Below, piece by piece: positions 28,601 through 36,181 of a stretch of 64,000 nucleotides of DNA. The stretch comes from SIG452 sp045638525 (GTDB lineage Bacteria > Bacillota > Clostridia > UMGS1840). Location of the stretch: NCBI GenBank assembly GCA_045638525.1, contig JAZUBQ010000004.1, positions 67,787 to 131,786 on the forward strand, given 5' to 3'. The translations under genes were made by a program, and so were the position numbers. Position 1 is the stretch's first letter. Each line of letters begins with the position of its first letter. Below the pieces are notes generated by a model. That model did not search any database. It was not told the DNA's origin and saw nothing but the letters and a program-made list of their open reading frames with translations.

Positions 28601-29116
28601 CCCGTGACTTTCCACAATGTCAACCCGCTCATAAGAGGATAACTTCTGAATGAGTTTTTTCTGTTCGTATTCATCTCCGATTTTTAAGCTCACATTGAAA
28701 CCGGCTAACAGATCTTTGTTCACAACCGGCACAAATGCAGCACCCGGTGTTACAATATAAAGCCCCGTTTCTTTCCGGGAGATTGCATTTAAAAATTCCA
28801 GGCGTTCTTTTTTATCGGCAGTATCCTTGGCATCCAGTTCATAATAACAAAATTCGTAATCAGGCAAAAAATAGACGGGAATCTCATAAAACTCGGCAAA
28901 ATTCTTTAACTTTTCTGCTTCTTTTCTGTTTTTCACCATCAAAAATGCCGGACGATGTTCCGACAATATCAAAGCGGTGATAATATGCGCTTTGGCACCA
29001 TCGGTCAGTCCGGTCACAGAAGTGATATTCGGCTTTTTCAGTCGGATGGCTTCTTTTAACTCCTCATACGGTTTATATCCGTCTAACAGAGGAAAAAAAC
29101 CTTCTGTTTTCTTCAT
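25640..29116 (-). CDS. mfd: Transcription-repair coupling factor Mfd
   Basis: 1158 residues, normal Mfd length. The order is a UvrB-like N-terminal module, the RNA polymerase interaction domain (around 480-560; FVVHPVHGIGEYLG), a RecG-like helicase motor with Walker A GDVGYGKTE, DEEQRFG, LSATPIPRT and QLRGRVGRS, and a C-terminal domain. Mfd removes RNA polymerase stalled at DNA damage and recruits UvrA. It starts three bases after pth, with GGAG before the ATG; the pth-mfd pair is common in Firmicutes. Confidence 0.98.
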   Translation of the reverse strand: MKKTEGFFPLLDGYKPYEELKEAIRLKKPNITSVTGLTDGAKAHIITALILSEHRPAFLMVKNRKEAEKLKNFAEFYEIPVYFLPDYEFCYYELDAKDTADKKERLEFLNAISRKETGLYIVTPGAAFVPVVNKDLLAGFNVSLKIGDEYEQKKLIQKLSSYERVDIVESHGQYSVRGGIVDVFPYTENIPYRIEFFGDEVDSIRTFDPITRLSYEVIHEATITSADDFLVPNPADLIEVLKQELKTAEGELSGILSRDIERLQNSGKLTSYDRYFPFLKDYLAPLMSYTDEDFIFLLDDPNGIFEAHDALYREHYEYLLELCEKSLIHKANLSCFQEPSEQMETFYSHSVCHFSFIKNNYGMKKPNREINLPSKSVLSASGSIGIFVEELKEYLDEGYSVLIPGKTRSKAEKLSYTLSNYELNAPVSDAYTFVPGEVQILPVPGFTEGFSYPELKFVYFSDIYTADHKKRARKAVKNENAITNFSDLTVGDFVVHPVHGIGEYLGITRLSVEGEAKDFIKIRYHGSDYLYIPVNQLNTLYKYVGNDSKAVRLNKLGGTDFDKVKQRVKKSCQDLALKLMDLYQKRETAEGYAFSEDTDMQIQFERTFPYEETDDQLTSIYDVKKDMQSNRPMDRLLCGDVGYGKTEVALRAAFKAVCDGKQVAYLAPTTVLAQQHYNTFVKRMQDFPVKVGMLSRFRTKKQIDAVIKELKSGMCDIAIGTHRLLSNDVQFKDLGLLIVDEEQRFGVAHKEKIKEMKNGVDILTLSATPIPRTLNMAMVGIRDVSTLKEPPCDRHPVRTFVLEYHDAIIYEAIEKELHRNGQVFYLYNRVETIHNVAAKLRERFPESVVEVAHGKLSREKMEEIFYRMSLGEIDILVCTTIIETGLDIPNVNTMIIENADHLGLAQLYQLRGRVGRSNRLAYCYLTYKRDKSITEVSEKRLKAIKEFTEFGSGFKIALRDLEIRGAGNILGAEQHGHMDAVGYDMYLKLLDEAVREQKGETVQEEVTCQVDLKVSAFLDDSYISDHASKLEIYKKISLMKTREDVEDMIDELTDRFSDIPSETMNLIEISYLRAMCERIGIYEVAEAAGVVTFRMKEISQELISAVLNLGSEYKGKALFGAGVKPYFSIRTITLRKSRELVKIMENILQQLDAKEEQE

Positions 29117-29119
29117 AAA

Positions 29120-29701
29120 TTACTCCGTTCTTTCGCCAATTCCCTTCTTATTGTATAGGTTCATGGCTTTCTGGATGTCTCCCTTTATGATATATTCCAA
29201 AGCTTCTGCCGCATCTTCCACAGAAACGGAAAAACCTTTCATTTCTTCTTTGGAAAATTTTCCAAGCACATGGTCTGCAAGATCCCTTTCTCCGTTGGAA
29301 CCAACCCCCAGACGAATTCTCGGGAAAGTGTCTTTTCCGGTCAGATAAATGATATTTTTCATTCCATTATGTCCGCCGGCAGAACCTTTTTCCCGAATTC
29401 TTAAGGAACCCACGGGCAAAGAAATATCATCATAAATCACGATGATATCCGAAACATCAATTTTATAAAAAGAGGCCGCCTGCACCACAGCTTCACCGCT
29501 TAAGTTCATAAAGGTGGTGGGTTTTAGTAAAATTACTTTTTCCCCTTTGATGTTTCCCTCACCAACCAAGGATTTAAACTTAATTTTATTTACTTTAATG
29601 TTATGCTTTGCCGCCAAATAGTCCAAACACAAAAAGCCTGCATTGTGGCGGGTAAATTCATATTGTTTGCCGGGATTGCCCAGCCCTACTATCATATGCA
29701 T
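29120..29701 (-). CDS. pth: Peptidyl-tRNA hydrolase
   Basis: 193 residues, typical length. IVGLGNPGKQYEFTRHN contains the catalytic His and Asn; LLKPTTFMNLSGEAV and IIVYDDISLPVG-type motif (VIYDDISLPVG) with the catalytic Asp are present, plus GSAGGHNGMKNI. It frees tRNA from dropped-off peptidyl-tRNA. ATG 29701 has GGAG eight bases upstream; an in-frame ATG two codons later is less well spaced. Confidence 0.97.
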   Translation of the reverse strand: MHMIVGLGNPGKQYEFTRHNAGFLCLDYLAAKHNIKVNKIKFKSLVGEGNIKGEKVILLKPTTFMNLSGEAVVQAASFYKIDVSDIIVIYDDISLPVGSLRIREKGSAGGHNGMKNIIYLTGKDTFPRIRLGVGSNGERDLADHVLGKFSKEEMKGFSVSVEDAAEALEYIIKGDIQKAMNLYNKKGIGERTE

Positions 29702-29749
29702 ATTGATTTCTCCATATGTTTTTTCTTATTATTTTCTAATAGTGAATTT

Positions 29750-29778
29750 ATTATAGTACAAAAAAAGGAAAAAGTCAA
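29750..29778 (-). promoter_or_regulatory. Promoter of pth-mfd
   Basis: TTGACT (29773-29778) and TATAAT (29750-29755), spacer 17 bases, minus strand. The -35 box lies inside the stem of the upstream gene's terminator, so the two signals share DNA. Confidence 0.82.
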
Positions 29779-29791
29779 CTTTTTCCTTTTT
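29762..29791. terminator. Bidirectional A/T-rich terminator after the zinc-ribbon gene
   Basis: AAAAAGGAAAAAGT (29762-29775) is mirrored by ACTTTTTCCTTTTT (29778-29791) with a tiny loop. On the minus strand it ends in a run of seven Ts. It follows the zinc-ribbon gene and overlaps the pth promoter. Confidence 0.75.
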
Positions 29792-29824
29792 CGTAACCTC
29801 TTTACTTTCTATACAGTAATTTTT

Positions 29825-30274
29825 TTATTTAAACTGTCCACAATTTTTGCAGTACAAGGCAAAAGCATCATTTTTGGTTTTGCACGACTTACAAACCCAA
29901 AAGTCACTTCCTTTCATTGATTGAACACTCCTTTGCTGTGCCATCTGAGACAAAGAATATCCTTTTTCTTCAGAGGCAGGAGTTGCATTTGATGAACTAT
30001 TTACACCATTTTTTGGCAGATCTCTACTCAGCAAATTCACAATTTTTGCGGAAAATGCTGCAGCATTGGTTTGTTGCTCAATCAATTCACCAAATCCATA
30101 TAAAACAAAGGAGCCAACCCAGGCAGACAAAGAACCCAATATCATCGTTAAAAAACCGACCAATACCATATCTGAGAACAAAAGTACTAATCCGGATATA
30201 ACAGATGTAACAATCCCAATAACAGTAGTAACAACTGCTAACGCTTTAATTTTGTCACCAATATTATCAAACAT
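29825..30274 (-). CDS. Small membrane protein with C-terminal zinc ribbon
   Basis: 149 residues from ATG 30274, chosen because GGAGGAAATATT precedes it; the frame is open 12 codons further but lacks a good site. Two hydrophobic helices (about 15-37 and 40-65) are followed by a linker and a zinc ribbon with WVCKSCKTKN and YCKNCGQF (two CxxC pairs). Such proteins are common in Clostridia; their role is unknown. It has its own promoter and terminator, so it is a single-gene unit. Confidence 0.82.
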   Translation of the reverse strand: MFDNIGDKIKALAVVTTVIGIVTSVISGLVLLFSDMVLVGFLTMILGSLSAWVGSFVLYGFGELIEQQTNAAAFSAKIVNLLSRDLPKNGVNSSSNATPASEEKGYSLSQMAQQRSVQSMKGSDFWVCKSCKTKNDAFALYCKNCGQFK

Positions 30275-30310
30275 AATATTTCCTCCATACATTTTATTTA
30301 CTACAATCAC

Positions 30311-30339
30311 ATTCTACCATAATTGTCGAATTTTGTCAA
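30311..30339 (-). promoter_or_regulatory. Promoter of the zinc-ribbon membrane protein gene
   Basis: TTGACA (30334-30339) and TAGAAT (30311-30316) with a 17-base spacer on the minus strand; leader about 30 bases. Confidence 0.8.
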
Positions 30340-30401
30340 TAGAAGAAGCTCGTTCACATTTTATTACTTCTCACCGAACGACGGATCAAAAAATCCGCCG
30401 T

Positions 30402-30511
30402 TATTTTCGCAATAAAATGTTGTTGCAGAAAGACGGAGGTCGAGATTGCGAAAATACTTGGCGGTGGTTTCTTTTTGGTTCATTTTTCTTTACCACCAAA
30501 GAAAAATGAAC
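30402..30511. repeat. Two inverted repeats in the divergent intergenic region
   Basis: The 347 bases between the zinc-ribbon gene and the ABC exporter hold no gene. TATTTTCGCAAT (30402-30413) is mirrored by ATTGCGAAAATA (30445-30456) around a 31-base loop. Next, GTTCATTTTTCTTT (30478-30491) is mirrored by AAAGAAAAATGAAC (30498-30511). The second hairpin is terminator-like on both strands yet sits between two divergent promoters. This could be a small mobile palindromic element; no transposase is present. Confidence 0.6.
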
Positions 30512-30531
30512 AATTCTTCACAGAGAATTCA

Positions 30532-30560
30532 TTGACAAATGCTGGCAATAATAGTATAAT
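30532..30560 (+). promoter_or_regulatory. Promoter of the ABC exporter-relQ operon
   Basis: TTGACA (30532-30537) and TATAAT (30555-30560), both consensus, with a 17-base spacer. The leader to the ATG at 30622 is about 55 bases and contains AAAGGAGAAATT. Confidence 0.9.
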
Positions 30561-30621
30561 AAGAGAAGATAATTTAAGTTTTTTTGTGTCAAATCCCGTA
30601 AGGGATGAAAAAGGAGAAATT

Positions 30622-32373
30622 ATGATTAAAAAACTGTTAGGATGTGTGCGGGAATATAAAAAACATTCCATTTTAGCACCTGTGTTTGTAACACTGGAAG
30701 TTTTACTTGAAGTGCTCATCCCATTTTTAATGGCAAAAATCGTGGACTATGGTGTCAACGGCAATAACGGGCAAGGTAATTTCAACTACATTGTCATTGT
30801 TGGAATTATTTTGATTGCACTGTGTGCCTTGTCTCTTTGGGCAGGGGTATTAGCCGGAAAATACGCCGCAACCGCTTCTGCAGGCTTTGCCAAAAATTTA
30901 AGAAAAGATATGTTTCACAATGTACAGAAATTTTCATTCTCCAACATTGACAAATTCTCTACCTCGGGAATTGTGACCCGTCTGACCACCGATGTTACCC
31001 ATCTGCAAAATGCTTATCAGATGATTATCCGTATTGCGGTGCGTTCTCCTATGATGCTGATTTTCTCATTGGTGATGGCCTTTACCGTAAAAGCTGATTT
31101 GGCGATGGTGTTTTTAGCGGCGGTTCCGATTCTTAGTATTGGTCTTTATTTTATTATGACCCACGCCCACCCCATCTTCAAGCGGGTATTTAAAACCTAC
31201 GATAACTTAAATAATGTAGTGCAGGAAAACTTGCGCGGCGTTCGCGTGGTGAAAGCTTTTGTCAGAGAAAAACACGAGGAAGAAAAATTCCAACAAGTTT
31301 CTTCTTCCATTCATTCTGACTTTGTTCGTGCAGAACGACTGCTCGCCTGGAATGCACCTTTGATGCAGTTTTGTATGTACGGTTGTATGCTCTTTATTTC
31401 CTGGGTGGGTGCCAACTTAATTGTGGCAGATTCGATGACCACCGGCGAACTGATGAGCGTTATGACCTATGTGATGCAGATTTTAGGTAGTCTGATGATG
31501 GTTTCCATGATTTTTGTAATGCTGACCATTTCCCGCACTGCAGCTGAAAGAACCACAGAAATTTTAAGCGAAACTGCAGACATCACCAATCCCGAGCACC
31601 CTGTTACCGAAGTGAAAAACGGTGAAATCATCTTTAAAAACGTAAACTTCAGTTACGCAAATGATACTGATAAATTGTGCCTTTATGATGTGAATTTCAC
31701 CATCCAATCCGGGGAAACCATTGGTATTTTAGGCGGAACAGGCAGTGCCAAAACCACCTTAGTGCAGTTAATCCCGCGTTTGTATGATGTAACCGAAGGC
31801 GAGCTGTTTGTGGGCGGTGTCAATGTCAAAGATTATGATTTAGATACCTTAAGAAACCAAGTGGCAATGGTTTTGCAAAAAAACGTATTGTTCTCAGGCA
31901 CCATCAAAGAAAACTTACGTTGGGGTAACGAAAATGCCACCGACGAAGAAATGATTCACGCTTGTCAACTTGCCCAAGCGGATGGCTTCATTCAAGAATT
32001 CCCTGATGGCTACGATACCTACATTGAACAAGGTGGCGCAAATGTCTCAGGCGGTCAAAAGCAACGTCTTTGTATTGCCAGAGCTTTACTCAAGAAGCCG
32101 AACATCCTGATTTTGGATGACTCCACCAGCGCAGTGGATACCCACACCGATGCCTTAATCCGGAAAGCCTTTTTAGAAGAAATTCCCGACACCACAAAAA
32201 TCATCATCGCACAGCGTGTTTCCTCCATTATGGAAGCAGACAAAATCATTGTGATGGATGACGGAAAAATTTCCGGCATCGGAACCCATAAAGAATTGCT
32301 CAAATCCAACGAAATTTACCGTGATGTGTATGAATCCCAAACGAAAGGAGGAATTTCTGATGTCGCACAATAG
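30622..32373 (+). CDS. ABC exporter half, degenerate-site subunit
   Basis: 583 residues from ATG 30622 (AAGGAG nearby); an upstream TTG extension reads through the promoter. Six transmembrane helices (1-310) are followed by an ATPase domain: Walker A GGTGSAKTT (about 370), signature VSGGQKQR, Walker B ILILDD and IIIAQRVSS. The catalytic Glu is Asp and the switch His is Gln, while its partner is canonical. This is the pattern of heterodimeric exporters such as TM287/288 and BmrCD. It overlaps the partner gene by 14 bases. The cargo is unknown; drugs, lipids or peptides are possible. Confidence 0.92.
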   Translation: MIKKLLGCVREYKKHSILAPVFVTLEVLLEVLIPFLMAKIVDYGVNGNNGQGNFNYIVIVGIILIALCALSLWAGVLAGKYAATASAGFAKNLRKDMFHNVQKFSFSNIDKFSTSGIVTRLTTDVTHLQNAYQMIIRIAVRSPMMLIFSLVMAFTVKADLAMVFLAAVPILSIGLYFIMTHAHPIFKRVFKTYDNLNNVVQENLRGVRVVKAFVREKHEEEKFQQVSSSIHSDFVRAERLLAWNAPLMQFCMYGCMLFISWVGANLIVADSMTTGELMSVMTYVMQILGSLMMVSMIFVMLTISRTAAERTTEILSETADITNPEHPVTEVKNGEIIFKNVNFSYANDTDKLCLYDVNFTIQSGETIGILGGTGSAKTTLVQLIPRLYDVTEGELFVGGVNVKDYDLDTLRNQVAMVLQKNVLFSGTIKENLRWGNENATDEEMIHACQLAQADGFIQEFPDGYDTYIEQGGANVSGGQKQRLCIARALLKKPNILILDDSTSAVDTHTDALIRKAFLEEIPDTTKIIIAQRVSSIMEADKIIVMDDGKISGIGTHKELLKSNEIYRDVYESQTKGGISDVAQ

Positions 32374-34270
32374 AGTACCTCCCAAATTCGACCCCAATCG
32401 GTTTGCACCTCAGAAAAAACCGGATAAGAAAACTGTCAAACGGTTGTTTGGTTACATTTTCCGTGACTACAAATTTTTATTCCTGCTTGTAATTTTATTA
32501 ATCATTCTTAGTACAGTTGCCAATGTGGCAAGTTCGGTATTTTTAGGAGTTTTAATTGACGATTACATCACGCCGCTAACCCAAATGGCAAATCCTGTAT
32601 TTACAGGTCTTATCAAAGCACTTTCGGTGATGATGGTTATCTATCTGATTGGAATTTTCTCCACACTGATGTATAATCGCATTATGGCAAAAATTTCGCA
32701 AGGCGTGCTTCGAGATATTCGTAACGATATGTTTTCTCATATGCAAAAGCTCCCCATTAAGTATTTTGATACCCACTCCCACGGGGATGTTATGAGTTAC
32801 TACACCAACGATACCGACACTTTAAGACAGATGATTTCCCAAAGCTTACCGCAGATGTTTTCTTCAATGGTAACCATTTTGTCTGTGGTGTGTGCAATGT
32901 TTACCACCAGTGTATATCTCACTGTTTTCACCTTGTTATTTGTGGCTATCATCTTAAAAATCACCGGTACTGTTGCAAAAAACAGCGGAAAATATTTTGG
33001 GAAACAGCAACAAGCTCTGGGTGATGTCAACGGATATGTGGAAGAAATGATTCACGGACAAAAGGTAATCAAAGTATTCTGTCACGAAGAAGAAACCACA
33101 AAAATATTTGACCAAAAGAACGACGAACTCTGTCAAAATGCAACCAACGCCCACAAATTTGCCAATGTGCTTGGTCCCATCAACAATAACTTGGGACATC
33201 TGCAATACGTTTTATTGGCAATTATCGGTGGCGGTATGGCAATTTTAGGATTCGGCGGTCTGACTTTAGGTAACATCGCAACCTTTTTGCAACTGAGCAA
33301 AAGTTTCAATATGCCAATCTCCCAGATTTCTCAGCAAATCAATATGGTGGTGATGGCATTGGCAGGAGCAAAACGAATTTTTGAACTGTTGGATGAAACC
33401 GTGGAAGAAGACCAAGGGTATGTTACGTTAGTACACGCAAAATACGAGAACGGAGTATTAACCGAATCCGACAAACGCACCGGCCTCTGGGCTTGGAAAC
33501 ATCCTCATTCCGATGGTTCCATCACCTACACCGAATTAAAAGGTGAAGTAGTATTTGACGATGTGGATTTCGGCTACACCGAAGAAAAAATCGTGTTGCA
33601 TAATGTTTCTCTGTACGCAAATCCCGGTGAAAAAATCGCTTTTGTAGGCGCTACGGGAGCTGGCAAAACCACCATCACCAACTTAATTAACCGTTTTTAT
33701 GATTTAGCGGACGGAAAAGTCCGTTATGATGGCATCAACATCAATAAAATCAAGAAAAATGACCTGCGTCGTTCTTTGGGAATGGTACTGCAGGACACCA
33801 ATCTGTTCACCGGTACCGTAAAAGAAAATATCCGTTACGGAAAGCCGGATGCCACCGAAGAAGAAATCATCGCCGCAGCAAAACTTGCAAATGCACACGG
33901 CTTTATCTCCCGTCTGCCTCAGGGGTATGACACACCGCTTACCAACAACGGAGAAAGCCTGTCACAAGGGCAGCGTCAGCTGATTGCCATTGCAAGGGCA
34001 GCTGTATTAGACCCACCGGTTATGATTCTGGATGAAGCAACCTCCTCCATTGATACCCGTACAGAATCCATCGTACAAAAAGGTATGGACAGCTTAATGA
34101 AAGGCAGAACCGTATTTGTCATTGCACACCGTTTGTCCACCATCCAGAATTCTGACGTAATTATGGTATTAGACCACGGAAAAATCATTGAACGAGGCAG
34201 TCACGAAAAACTATTAGAAGAAAAAGGAAAATACTATCAGCTCTACACCGGCTCCGTAGAGTTGAATTAA
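32360..34270 (+). CDS. ABC exporter half, canonical-site subunit
   Basis: 636 residues from ATG 32360; AAAGGAGG lies within the end of the upstream gene. It has a Pro-rich cytoplasmic start, six transmembrane helices (about 50-370), and an ATPase domain with Walker A VGATGAGKTT (about 428), Walker B MILDEATSSID and switch His IAHRLSTI. The signature reads SLSQGQRQ, with a non-standard second residue. An insert of about 30 residues precedes the ATPase domain (SDKRTGLWAWKHPHSDG), as in many Clostridia exporters. It forms a heterodimer with the preceding protein. Confidence 0.93.
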   Translation: MSHNRVPPKFDPNRFAPQKKPDKKTVKRLFGYIFRDYKFLFLLVILLIILSTVANVASSVFLGVLIDDYITPLTQMANPVFTGLIKALSVMMVIYLIGIFSTLMYNRIMAKISQGVLRDIRNDMFSHMQKLPIKYFDTHSHGDVMSYYTNDTDTLRQMISQSLPQMFSSMVTILSVVCAMFTTSVYLTVFTLLFVAIILKITGTVAKNSGKYFGKQQQALGDVNGYVEEMIHGQKVIKVFCHEEETTKIFDQKNDELCQNATNAHKFANVLGPINNNLGHLQYVLLAIIGGGMAILGFGGLTLGNIATFLQLSKSFNMPISQISQQINMVVMALAGAKRIFELLDETVEEDQGYVTLVHAKYENGVLTESDKRTGLWAWKHPHSDGSITYTELKGEVVFDDVDFGYTEEKIVLHNVSLYANPGEKIAFVGATGAGKTTITNLINRFYDLADGKVRYDGININKIKKNDLRRSLGMVLQDTNLFTGTVKENIRYGKPDATEEEIIAAAKLANAHGFISRLPQGYDTPLTNNGESLSQGQRQLIAIARAAVLDPPVMILDEATSSIDTRTESIVQKGMDSLMKGRTVFVIAHRLSTIQNSDVIMVLDHGKIIERGSHEKLLEEKGKYYQLYTGSVELN

Positions 34271-34279
34271 GAAATCACT

Positions 34280-34975
34280 ATGGAAAACGAATTACAAAAA
34301 TATTTTATAGGGCAAGAACTTCCCCAAAATGCAGAAGCTATCGGCGAATTATTTCAGAATGCAAAAAAATTCTCCGACCTTTTGATGATGTACCAATGTG
34401 CAATTCGGGAAGTTCGCACCAAATTTGAAATTTTAAATGATGATTTATCCTTGCACAATCACCGAAACCCCATCGAAATGATAAAATCCCGTGTCAAACG
34501 TCCTGCAAGCATTTTAGAAAAAATGAAACGCAGAGGCTGGGAGCTTTCCATCCCTTCCATTATGGAAAATTTAAACGATGTGGCAGGAATCCGTGTGATC
34601 TGTTCCTTTGTGGATGACATTTATAAAGTTGCCGAAATGTTTATCCGACAAGATGATGTCACCCTTTTGGAAGTGAAAGATTATATCAAAAATCCCAAGC
34701 CAAACGGTTATCGCAGCTATCATATGATTGTGGAAATCCCTGTCTTTTTTGCTCACCGCAAACAAGCGGTAAAGGTGGAAGTTCAGCTTCGCACCATTGC
34801 TATGGACTTCTGGGCAAGTTTAGAACACGGTATGAAGTATAAAAAAGATATGCCGGATGCTGAGGAAATCATAAAAGAACTGAAAGACTGTGCGGATATC
34901 ATTGCCGCAACAGACCTTCGGATGCAGGCACTTAGCGAACAAATTCATACAGAAAAAAACGGAACTTCAGTTTAA
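34280..34975 (+). CDS. relQ: Small alarmone synthetase, RelQ-type GTP pyrophosphokinase
   Basis: 231 residues. RelA/SpoT synthetase domain only: IREVRTKFEILNDDL, HRNPIEMIKSRVKRPASI, NLNDVAGIRVICSF, and PNGYRSYHMIV with VEVQLRTIAMDFWASLEH. There is no hydrolase or TGS domain. RelQ enzymes make (p)ppGpp from ATP and GDP/GTP under cell-envelope or other stress. It starts nine bases after the exporter gene, so both probably share the promoter at 30532. The stop codon lies in the middle of the terminator palindrome. Confidence 0.93.
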   Translation: MENELQKYFIGQELPQNAEAIGELFQNAKKFSDLLMMYQCAIREVRTKFEILNDDLSLHNHRNPIEMIKSRVKRPASILEKMKRRGWELSIPSIMENLNDVAGIRVICSFVDDIYKVAEMFIRQDDVTLLEVKDYIKNPKPNGYRSYHMIVEIPVFFAHRKQAVKVEVQLRTIAMDFWASLEHGMKYKKDMPDAEEIIKELKDCADIIAATDLRMQALSEQIHTEKNGTSV

Positions 34976-34992
34976 ACTGAAGTTCCGTTTTT
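34955..34992. terminator. Bidirectional terminator between relQ and wecB
   Basis: A perfect 38-base palindrome centred on TTTAAA (stem CGGAACTTCAGTTT). A-run and T-run flanks are symmetrical, so it stops both converging units. It includes the relQ stop codon. Confidence 0.92.
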
Positions 34993-35014
34993 AAATAATT
35001 CCTTTTTTAGTTCC

Positions 35015-36166
35015 TTACGAGATTAAATCTTCGGGACGCTCTTTTTTCATACCGAAGTGATATAAAATTGCATCCACGCTTCGTTTGGATGCCAAACCGT
35101 CACCATAGGGATTGACAGCGTGTGCCATTTTGTTATATTCATCAGAATCGGTCAACAAAGTTCTACCCATAGAATAGATATCTTCTTCGTGAACACCTGC
35201 AATTTTAACGGTACCTGCTGCCACAGCTTCGGGACGTTCGGTTTCATTACGAAGCACCAAAACAGGTTTTCCAAGGGAAGGAGCTTCTTCCTGAAGTCCA
35301 CCGGAATCGGTCATAATCATATAAGCACGATCCATTAAGTTATGCAATTCACAAACATCCACAGGGTCAATCAGATGCACATTGTCCATATCTCCCAATA
35401 CCGAAAATGCAACTTCTCTTACAGCAGGATTCAAATGAACGGGATATACCACCTGAACATCATCTTTAAATTCTTCTGCCAAACGTTTGATAGCACGGCA
35501 GATATTTTGCAAAGGTTCACCCAGATTCTCACGTCTGTGCGCTGTAACAACGATGGTTTTTTTAGACAAATCCAACTCTTTTAATGTTTCGTTGGCAAAT
35601 TCGTAATCTTTTCTGACGGTGGTTTTTAACGCATCAATAACGGTATTGCCTGTAATAAAGATTCTAGATTCATCTTTTCCTTCTTTTAACAGATTTGCTT
35701 TATTCTGAACAGTAGGTGAAAAATGAAGTTCTGTTAAGGAACCGGTAAGCACACGATTCATTTCTTCCGGGAAGGGAGAATATTTATCATAAGTACGAAG
35801 TCCTGCCTCAATATGCCCCACTGCAGTCTGCTGATAAAAAGCCGCCAATGCACCTGCAAAGGTGGTAGTGGTGTCTCCATGCACCAGTACGATATCAGGC
35901 TTTGCTTCACCGATAACATCGTACAATCCTTTTAATACATTGGATGTGATATCCACCAAAGTCTGACGGTCTTTCATAATATCCAAATCATAATCCGGTT
36001 TGATATCAAAAATCTCTAAAACTTGATCCAGCATCTGTCTGTGCTGAGCAGTTACCGCAACGATAGACTGAATTTCTTCTCTGGATTCCAGTTCTTTCAC
36101 AAGCGGAGCCATTTTAATCGCTTCAGGACGGGTGCCAAATACGGTCATAACTTTTAATTTATTCAT
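35015..36166 (-). CDS. wecB: UDP-N-acetylglucosamine 2-epimerase (non-hydrolysing)
   Basis: 383 residues. Conserved segments: MTVFGTRPEAIKMAPLVKEL, HGDTTTTFAGALAAFY, GHIEAGLRTYDKYSPFPEEMNR, TAHRRENLGEP, and TDSGGLQEEAPSLGKPVLVLR. It interconverts UDP-GlcNAc and UDP-ManNAc for wall polymers. It lies 15 bases after the TagO/WecA-like gene, so the two act together on lipid-linked amino-sugar precursors, perhaps shared with the exopolysaccharide cluster. Confidence 0.96.
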   Translation of the reverse strand: MNKLKVMTVFGTRPEAIKMAPLVKELESREEIQSIVAVTAQHRQMLDQVLEIFDIKPDYDLDIMKDRQTLVDITSNVLKGLYDVIGEAKPDIVLVHGDTTTTFAGALAAFYQQTAVGHIEAGLRTYDKYSPFPEEMNRVLTGSLTELHFSPTVQNKANLLKEGKDESRIFITGNTVIDALKTTVRKDYEFANETLKELDLSKKTIVVTAHRRENLGEPLQNICRAIKRLAEEFKDDVQVVYPVHLNPAVREVAFSVLGDMDNVHLIDPVDVCELHNLMDRAYMIMTDSGGLQEEAPSLGKPVLVLRNETERPEAVAAGTVKIAGVHEEDIYSMGRTLLTDSDEYNKMAHAVNPYGDGLASKRSVDAILYHFGMKKERPEDLIS

Positions 36167-36181
36167 AATACTACCTTCTTT

